From Chrysemys picta bellii (taxonomy: Eukaryota; Chordata; Testudines; Emydidae), in NCBI RefSeq assembly GCF_011386835.1, contig NC_088800.1:86791481-86855480 (forward strand): a stretch of DNA of 64,000 bases, in the 5' to 3' direction. The translations under genes were made by a program, and so were the position numbers. This document shows positions 60,301 through 64,000 of this stretch, piece after piece (the stretch's first letter is position 1; each line of letters opens with the position of its first letter). Below the pieces are notes generated by a model that was not told where the DNA came from, ran no database searches, and worked only from the letters and a program-made list of their open reading frames with translations.

Positions 60301-63300
60301 CTGCAAATGTTGCAGGGAAACGACTGCTAAAAATGTTTCCAGTTAAATAATTAAGAACGAGTTATAAGAACATTTTTGGATCGAATCTGCATCCTAGGGA
60401 AACTCCAAACTCCCTCTGAAATCAACAGTTCCAAGGGGACAAGGAACACAGAAAGGAGCACTTCTATTGGGTCCCAATTCTACTAACCGTGTCTGTTTCA
60501 GAACCGATGCCAAACAATCTGTGCTCCAATGACTCTTACGTGGGACGGGGGGCTCGGTGCAGATGTGGTCCCTGACTGTGCAATGGAAGCCTCAGCCGTG
60601 TGTTGGCGTTTGAAGTCCATTGGTGTTTGAAATTTATTGTAACAGTCTCTCTTTGTGCTCCAAATGACCCTCCTCCTTCATTCAACCCACCTTCAAATGC
60701 ACTTTTACTGCTAAACCGGTCAGCGACAATCCGTCAGAGCAAGACGTGTGTAACACAATGTTACAATTTACACATCTGTCTTCACCATTCTGAGCCTGGC
60801 GATTGGCTGATGGTCAGTCTGAACTGTGTAGTCTGCCTAATCTAGATCGTAAGTAAGGGATGGTGGCTTCCTCTATGCTCTGTACATTCCTGAACACACT
60901 GATTTGCATTCTGTAAATAACAAACATTTAATTCCTAATGGTTTGAGATTTATTTTAGGAAGTGAGAAGTTAGTTTTTGTGCACTGACCTTGTGTCACAA
61001 GATATGCCATCGAAGAAACACGTCAGCAGAAGATCCTCAGCAGAGTAGCTCATGTTCACTTTCGTCTCCAGGGGTATTTGTGCCATGATGTTCATATAAT
61101 GCAGCTTGTACCATTCTTGAATAGCATTTACCCCAGAGCTGAATGTGTAAACTGCACAGTCACTGCTGTTGTTTGGGTCACACTAATAATAATAAAGGAG
61201 GAAAAGGAGTTTCAGGTGAGGAAGACGTGGTGTAATTTTCCACTGAAGGGTTTGCAATATGATTTCTACTGAACAATGCTACTCAAGCAGGAAGTTTCTA
61301 GTTGCGGGAGAGAAAAAAAGGGAGACAAATGAGGTATGATGGGATACATAAACCAAGGAAGAAAACGGATCCTCTTCAAAAGGTCCTTGGGTAGGTCCTG
61401 TGTGCATTCTGAAGGCAGATCAGTCTGGAAAAGGTACAGAGGAAGCAAAGTGGCTCATTTGGGAACCAGTGGCCTTTTCTGTGAGCATGGACATCAGGAA
61501 CGGAATGTGTATCACCTTAAAGAAGCCTGGCTGGTGGGGGCTCATCATGTGGGATCTAAGAAATGACCTCTCCAGTGTCATGGTTGGCAATAAAGAGGAA
61601 GCAGTTTAGGCTGGATTTCAAAAAGGACTTTTTCTTCCAGAGGGTTGCGGGTATGTGGAATAATCTGCGGGAAGCAGTGGATGGACATGTTTAAGGAACC
61701 GGTGGATGAATGTTTACCTGCTGAAAATTGCACCCCATGTCAGGGGGCTGGATTTGGAAGATCTACAGTACATGGGTCTCCCCATCCTTGAAGGTTCTTT
61801 GTATCTATTCCTCACTAAAGCCTGAATTAACTCTTGAAAGCTTATCATTTCCCTCCAGTGCTACACTTGTCATCTCCTCAAACAGCGGTGCCTGCCCTAG
61901 CACATCCACTCCCTCTGCCAACACCACACCCAGTCACCAGGTGGGGATGGAACTCACCAACTGAAAGCCCACGACATCTTGTGGATCCCCAGTATTCACC
62001 ATGCTGGAACCTTGGTGAAAGACACTGGTCTCAATTTTCCGCTTATTGCCACTTGGAATCTCAGTCACAGTCTTCTTAGAGAGGTCTTCAAACTTTAGCA
62101 GAGGGATTATTTCAAAAAATTTGCTCTCCGTAGCGTTCCAGTCATCTGCATCCCGACGTACCTTGGATTTGCCCTCTGAAAATCCATATAAAGTCTCCAA
62201 AGCATTTTTTGTCTCTTTGTCCAGTTCAGACAAGTGCTCTTTCATTGCACTGTACCTACATTGGAGAGAAGGTAATAGGAAATAACAGGCCATATTCTCC
62301 CCGTGTCACCTTGCTGGACTACTCCATGCAGTCCTATCCTGTCCTATGCATTGTACAATGAATAGCTTATTATAGGGGACAACCAGCTCTTCCTCATTCC
62401 CCTCCGTAGACTGACTTAGTACTGATGCTTCACTTCATATGCTGTCTGGAACTTTGATTCACACAATTAATTTGAATTGGCTTGGGTAAAAGCTAGATCC
62501 TAGAGATTGCCCATTGACTGAAGGACTATGGACAACAGGCCATTATAAACAGCAACAGACTAAACTGTGAAGAGGTCTCTGTAAGGTCTGAGCTTCTTTA
62601 ATATCTTAATTAATGAGCTGGAGAGGCTAGAGAAGGCAGTGACAGATAGTAATACGTTGGGGGATTGCACTAAATGAAGAGGAATTGCCCAAAACTAGAG
62701 AGAGCAGAAAGATGGACAGGAAATGGAAAAGATTTATCCTGGGGTCAATGCAGCTGGGACAATACAATCTGAAGTGCAGATCCTCCGTAGGCAGGAGAGA
62801 CCAGAGAGCAGGAATGGCAGAGAGAGACTGGGATAGGGAGAGGGACAGCAGATTATACGGTTTGGCAGGAAAAAGAACCCAGTGCGATTTTGGATGGGCG
62901 TCCCATCCAAGAGAGAGGAGATGGCAAACTCTCCGCCCCCCGCTGGGGAGTGTGTGCCTGGAATATTAGTTAGGCCTGAGCTCTCCATTACTGGAAGGAT
63001 CAGGGGGCTGACTTGTGCAGAAAGATAAAACGAGCTAAATGCATCTCGCTTGGCTCAGCACTGGAAAGTCAAATATGGCTACAAATGTCCGAGGAGTGTG
63101 AACAGCCAGGGAGTAGAGGTGCAGCATTTGAGGGTGCTGCGGGAAGGGGGCAGAGCTAACAGTAAGGAGATGGAAGTGGTGTCACAGCAGCAGGATAAGC
63201 TTCCTGAGGGGCTCAGTGCTGGAAAGAGTTTTGAGGGGAAATTATTTAACGAATGTCTGAGAAACACTTTCCTTGTGCCCTCTGAAAACACGCTCACCCT

Positions 63301-63681
63301 GGCTGTAATGGTGTGACTGCCATTTATACCGCAATTAGCCACCCCCAGGCCCCTCATGGCTTACTTGTAAGGGTTGATGTTGCAGATGGTGACTGCGGGG
63401 AAGGGCAGCTTCTGGAACTGCACGGTGACTGAGACGGAGGCTGTGTAATAGGACATGATGAGCTCAGCACACTGCCACAGGATCAGCCCCACGGCGCTCA
63501 AGGTGAGCAGGATCCAGATGAACCTGCGTAAGCGTCCCCTTGATACCACGATCCGCCGGCAGCCGTGCGTATTGGTGTTCATGCAGTACCAATGCATCAG
63601 CTCACTGACTGTTGGAGCCTGAGGGCCAGTCACTGGCAAAGTCTTCTTGATCTTGGCTTTGATCGTCTTCCCAGGAGCCAT
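51006..63681 (-). CDS. SCNN1G: Epithelial sodium channel gamma subunit, complete coding region in 12 exons
   Basis: The CDS joins 63681-63365, 62255-61958, 61182-60989, 59309-59206, 58749-58586, 55470-55372, 54384-54267, 53049-52971, 52881-52824, 52196-52135, 51933-51858 and 51383-51006. It totals 1947 nt, or 648 residues plus TGA; human gamma-ENaC has 649. All introns are GT-AG and every phase closes. Seen in the protein: an N-terminal His-Gly gating motif (residues 39-40), a first membrane segment at about 54-75, a large Cys-rich extracellular loop, a second membrane segment from about 535 with Ser-Cys-Ser selectivity filter (540-542), and a C-terminal PPNY motif (623-626). Family knowledge: gamma joins alpha and beta subunits in the apical membrane of tight epithelia to form the amiloride-sensitive Na+ channel, and the PY motif binds NEDD4-type ubiquitin ligases. 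The start has a good context (A at -3, G at +4). There is no frameshift or premature stop. Distinction from alpha, beta and delta subunits rests on near-identity with mammalian gamma at both ends. Confidence 0.98.
51858..51933 (-). CDS. SCNN1G: SCNN1G coding exon 11
   Basis: The acceptor TTCCCAG precedes 51933 and the donor GTAAGC follows 51858. It encodes the end of Lys498 to Asn523, with VVFYKDLNERFISENPANN. This is the extracellular segment that leads into the second membrane helix. Confidence 0.94.
52135..52196 (-). CDS. SCNN1G: SCNN1G coding exon 10
   Basis: The acceptor TTCCAAG precedes 52196 and the donor GTAAGT follows 52135. It encodes residues 478-497 plus two bases, with WDKGQKINKMLN aligning with the mammalian segment of the same length. 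Confidence 0.93.
52824..52881 (-). CDS. SCNN1G: SCNN1G coding exon 9
   Basis: The acceptor TCCCGCAG precedes 52881 and the donor GTGAGC follows 52824. It encodes Ser458 to Glu477 with the highly conserved FKEWTLTTSLAQWPS segment. The intron separating it from exon 8 is only 89 bp. Confidence 0.95.
52971..53049 (-). CDS. SCNN1G: SCNN1G coding exon 8
   Basis: The acceptor TTCTGCAG precedes 53049 and the donor GTGAGT follows 52971. It encodes the end of Met432 to two bases of residue 458, with YCYYKLHE and the LGCQQICKEAC thumb-domain motif. Length is 79 nt. Confidence 0.95.
53090..53218 (+). mobile_element. MIR-like SINE in SCNN1G intron 7
   Basis: It reads TCAGTTCCTGGCTCTGGG, GTGCCTTGGGCAAGTCCC, CTCATTTCCCCCACTAC and AAAATGGGGATAAATAC. 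It ends directly at the G-rich repeat at 53222. Confidence 0.8.
53222..53280. repeat. GGGGCA/GGGGCG minisatellite
   Basis: Variable copies of a 6-bp GGGGCA unit, with some GGGGCG and GGGGCT. Runs of four G make a plus-strand quadruplex plausible. It lies in SCNN1G intron 7, about 175 bp beyond the acceptor side of exon 8. Confidence 0.85.
53390..53790. other. GC-rich, repeat-like stretch of SCNN1G intron 7
   Basis: Short repeated GGGCTCCAGCCC blocks (about 53543 and 53597), high GC, then an AT-rich end. It looks like part of a dispersed element, but no terminal repeats were recognised. No exon is seen. Confidence 0.35.
53791..53870. repeat. Four perfect tandem copies of a 20-bp unit
   Basis: The unit GGCCACCAGCAAGAGTTGGT occurs four times without a mismatch. 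Each unit junction contains a short hairpin (CCACCA ... TGGTGG). Perfect identity suggests recent expansion. It is in SCNN1G intron 7. Confidence 0.97.
54267..54384 (-). CDS. SCNN1G: SCNN1G coding exon 7 (Cys-rich)
   Basis: The acceptor CCTGCAG precedes 54384 and the donor GTAAGT follows 54267. It encodes residues 393-431 plus one base, with the ENaC/ASIC family Cys pattern ICLHSCFQ, CGCAQY and YCNY. These cysteines form the disulfides of the thumb domain. Confidence 0.96.
55150..55345 (-). mobile_element. Family B arm split by an 85-bp insertion, in SCNN1G intron 6
   Basis: It reads TGAGGAAGAGCTCGGTGC, GTGTCTCTCTCACCAACAG and GTTGGTCCAA, then about 85 bp of unrelated sequence (about 55239-55319), then ATTATTACATCCCCCACC and TTGTGTCTG, the expected remainder of the arm. 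The nearest edge is about 26 bp from coding exon 6. Confidence 0.6.
55372..55470 (-). CDS. SCNN1G: SCNN1G coding exon 6
   Basis: The acceptor TTTTCAG precedes 55470 and the donor GTAAAG follows 55372. It is exactly 33 codons (residues 360-392), with a conserved Cys at the PYSDC motif, an NKS glycosylation sequon and YSLQ at its end. A dispersed-repeat copy at 55150-55345 sits only about 26 bp beyond the donor. Confidence 0.95.
55471..58585 (-). other. SCNN1G: SCNN1G intron 5
   Basis: The largest intron of the coding part (about 3.1 kb) with GTGAGT at 58585 and TTTTCAG before 55470. No complete mobile element was recognised in it, except a weak L3/MIR-type 3' end at about 56180-56245. Open frames in it (for example 56613-56909) look accidental. 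Confidence 0.6.
58586..58749 (-). CDS. SCNN1G: SCNN1G coding exon 5
   Basis: The acceptor TTCTGCAG precedes 58749 and the donor GTGAGT follows 58586. It encodes the end of Gly305 through Phe359 with LYIEEADYNPFL, STGAKI and the acidic EDIGTEIETA block, ending at the conserved TSIGMH motif. Confidence 0.96.
59206..59309 (-). CDS. SCNN1G: SCNN1G coding exon 4
   Basis: The acceptor CTTTTAG precedes 59309 and the donor GTAAGG follows 59206. It encodes the end of Arg270 through the first base of Gly305, including FHHPLHGNCYTFN and GGSEYG, both strongly conserved in ENaC gamma chains. Length is 104 nt. Confidence 0.96.
59570..60001. mobile_element. Palindromic dispersed element (family A) in SCNN1G intron 3
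   Basis: Arms of about 190 bp are inverted around a centre near 59795. The left arm carries GCCATGTCTGTCTGTATC, TTTATTTGGGCATAAGC and CCCACTTCATCGGATGC. The right arm carries their complements. It is flanked by a 10-bp direct repeat CAGTCACTAA (59560-59569 and 60002-60011). The right end is shorter than the left, stopping at TTCTTTTTG. It sits between SCNN1G exons 3 and 4. Confidence 0.8.
60989..61182 (-). CDS. SCNN1G: SCNN1G coding exon 3
   Basis: The acceptor TTATTAG precedes 61182 and the donor GTCAGT follows 60989. It encodes residues 206 to 269 plus two bases of Arg270, starting with CDPNNSSDC and running through the conserved EWYKLHYMNIMAQ block and NMSYSAE to the CFFDG segment. It is part of the extracellular palm and beta-ball domain. 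Confidence 0.96.
61590..61700 (+). mobile_element. Degenerate CR1-like ORF end
   Basis: It decodes to LDFKKDFFFQRVAGMWNNL, resembling the FF-x-R-V-x-x-WN-x-LP end of CR1 ORFs. It is in SCNN1G intron 2. Old and truncated. Confidence 0.5.
61958..62255 (-). CDS. SCNN1G: SCNN1G coding exon 2 (protease-cleaved finger region)
   Basis: The acceptor is AATGTAG before 62255 and the donor GTGAGT follows 61958. It encodes residues 106-205. This segment holds the two basic clusters that in mammals are the furin site and the prostasin/CAP1 site. Here they read KVRR (137-140) and NKRK (176-179). One N-glycosylation sequon (NAT) is at residue 146. The exon ends in phase 0 with GFQL, just as the mammalian exon does. 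Confidence 0.96.
62575..62670 (+). mobile_element. Degenerate CR1-like RT fragment
   Basis: TTCTTTAATATCTTAATTAA and GAGCTGGAGAGGC decode to a FNILINELE-like remnant of the CR1 RT core. It is strongly decayed and its limits are unclear. It lies in SCNN1G intron 1. Confidence 0.45.
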
Positions 63682-63689
63682 GTTTAACT
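63365..63689 (-). CDS. SCNN1G: SCNN1G coding exon 1 (start codon, first membrane segment)
   Basis: The ATG is at 63681-63679. The likely exon boundary is at 63689, after a pyrimidine-rich tract ending in TGTAG, which leaves 8 nt of 5' UTR in this exon. It encodes residues 1-105 plus two bases of Lys106, including the Lys-rich N terminus, the NTNTHG gating motif, the first membrane helix and the post-TM1 segment ending in CNINPYK. The donor is GTAAGC at 63364. As in mammals, a separate upstream non-coding exon is expected beyond 64000. Confidence 0.97.
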
Positions 63690-63727
63690 CTACACACGGA
63701 GGGAGACAAAATATTTTAAAGAAACAA

Positions 63728-63786
63728 AATGGGTGAGGTAATATCTTTTATTGTACCAGCAATGGGTGAGAGAGACAAGCTTTTAT
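63728..63786 (+). mobile_element. Family B head fragment
   Basis: It reads GGGTGAGGTAATATCTTTTA, then CCAGCAATGGGTGAGAGAG and ACAAGCTTTTATG. It is a single short head between the 5' edge of SCNN1G coding exon 1 and the CR1 piece at 63790. Confidence 0.65.
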
Positions 63787-63789
63787 GAT

Positions 63790-64000
63790 CAACGGCTCCA
63801 TGTCTAGTTGGCAGCTGGTATCAAGCGGCGTGCCCCAAGGGTCGGTCCTGAGGCTGGTTTTGTTCAACATCTTTATTAATATCTGGACAATGGGATAGAT
63901 TGCACCCTCAGCAAGTTCGCAGATGACAGTAAGCTGGGGGGAGAGGTAGATATGCTGGGGGGTAGGGATAGGGTCCAGAGTGACCTAGACAAATTGGAGG
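63790..64000 (+). mobile_element. CR1 LINE reverse-transcriptase piece, running off the window
   Basis: It encodes [17 protein letters not shown] and SKFADDSKLGG, the conserved RT core (FADD is the catalytic box), with a frame interruption around 63870-63885. It lies in SCNN1G intron sequence upstream of coding exon 1, opposite to SCNN1G transcription. Confidence 0.88.

Noticed and set aside
63361..63681. Possibility that the sodium-channel gene is the alpha, beta or delta subunit.
   Set aside because: The N terminus (MAPGK, then IKAKIKK-LPVTGPQAPT), the C-terminal PPPNYSTLKL and the 648-residue length all match gamma and not the others.

Overview
The window is vertebrate nuclear DNA, most probably from a cryptodire turtle. 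Two things point there: (i) tRNA-derived SINEs with a CR1-type 3' tail (48487-48671 plus strand; 37690-37848 minus strand), together with many CR1 pieces, and (ii) several short palindromic or terminal-inverted-repeat families that I associate with turtles and crocodilians. The species assignment is inference.

One gene is certain. SCNN1G, the gamma subunit of the epithelial sodium channel (ENaC), lies on the minus strand from 63689 down to about 49170. Twelve coding exons can be read exactly, each with GT-AG introns and matching phases. They join into a 1947-nt reading frame (648 residues plus stop), against 649 residues in human gamma-ENaC. The non-coding first exon and promoter lie to the right of the window. 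A 3' UTR of about 1.8 kb ends at an AATAAA signal (minus strand, 49189-49194).

The other gene-like structure is a CpG island at about 10690-11210, with a consensus minus-strand splice donor at 11043/11042. It fits a non-coding first exon of a gene running left out of the window. Known amniote gene order (SCNN1G then SCNN1B, same strand) makes SCNN1B the best candidate. Just upstream of it, with respect to that transcription, lies a 1.6-kb C-rich minisatellite (11205-12800). It contains more than twenty GC-boxes and a higher-order period of about 608 bp.

The remainder is intergenic or intronic DNA rich in old and young mobile elements: a complete non-autonomous hAT element with 8-bp target duplication (572-1161); a hAT inside another hAT (9563-9953 with 9773-9938); CR1 LINE pieces (28295-28618, 35444-35612, 39891-40553, 63790-64000); an L2-like LINE (15500-16060); another LINE tail (31006-31440); MIR-like SINEs; and two related palindromic families whose copies at 37866-38091 and 59570-60001 are flanked by 16- and 10-bp direct repeats. 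No tRNA, rRNA, CRISPR or prokaryotic feature is present. I found no protein-coding exon outside SCNN1G.
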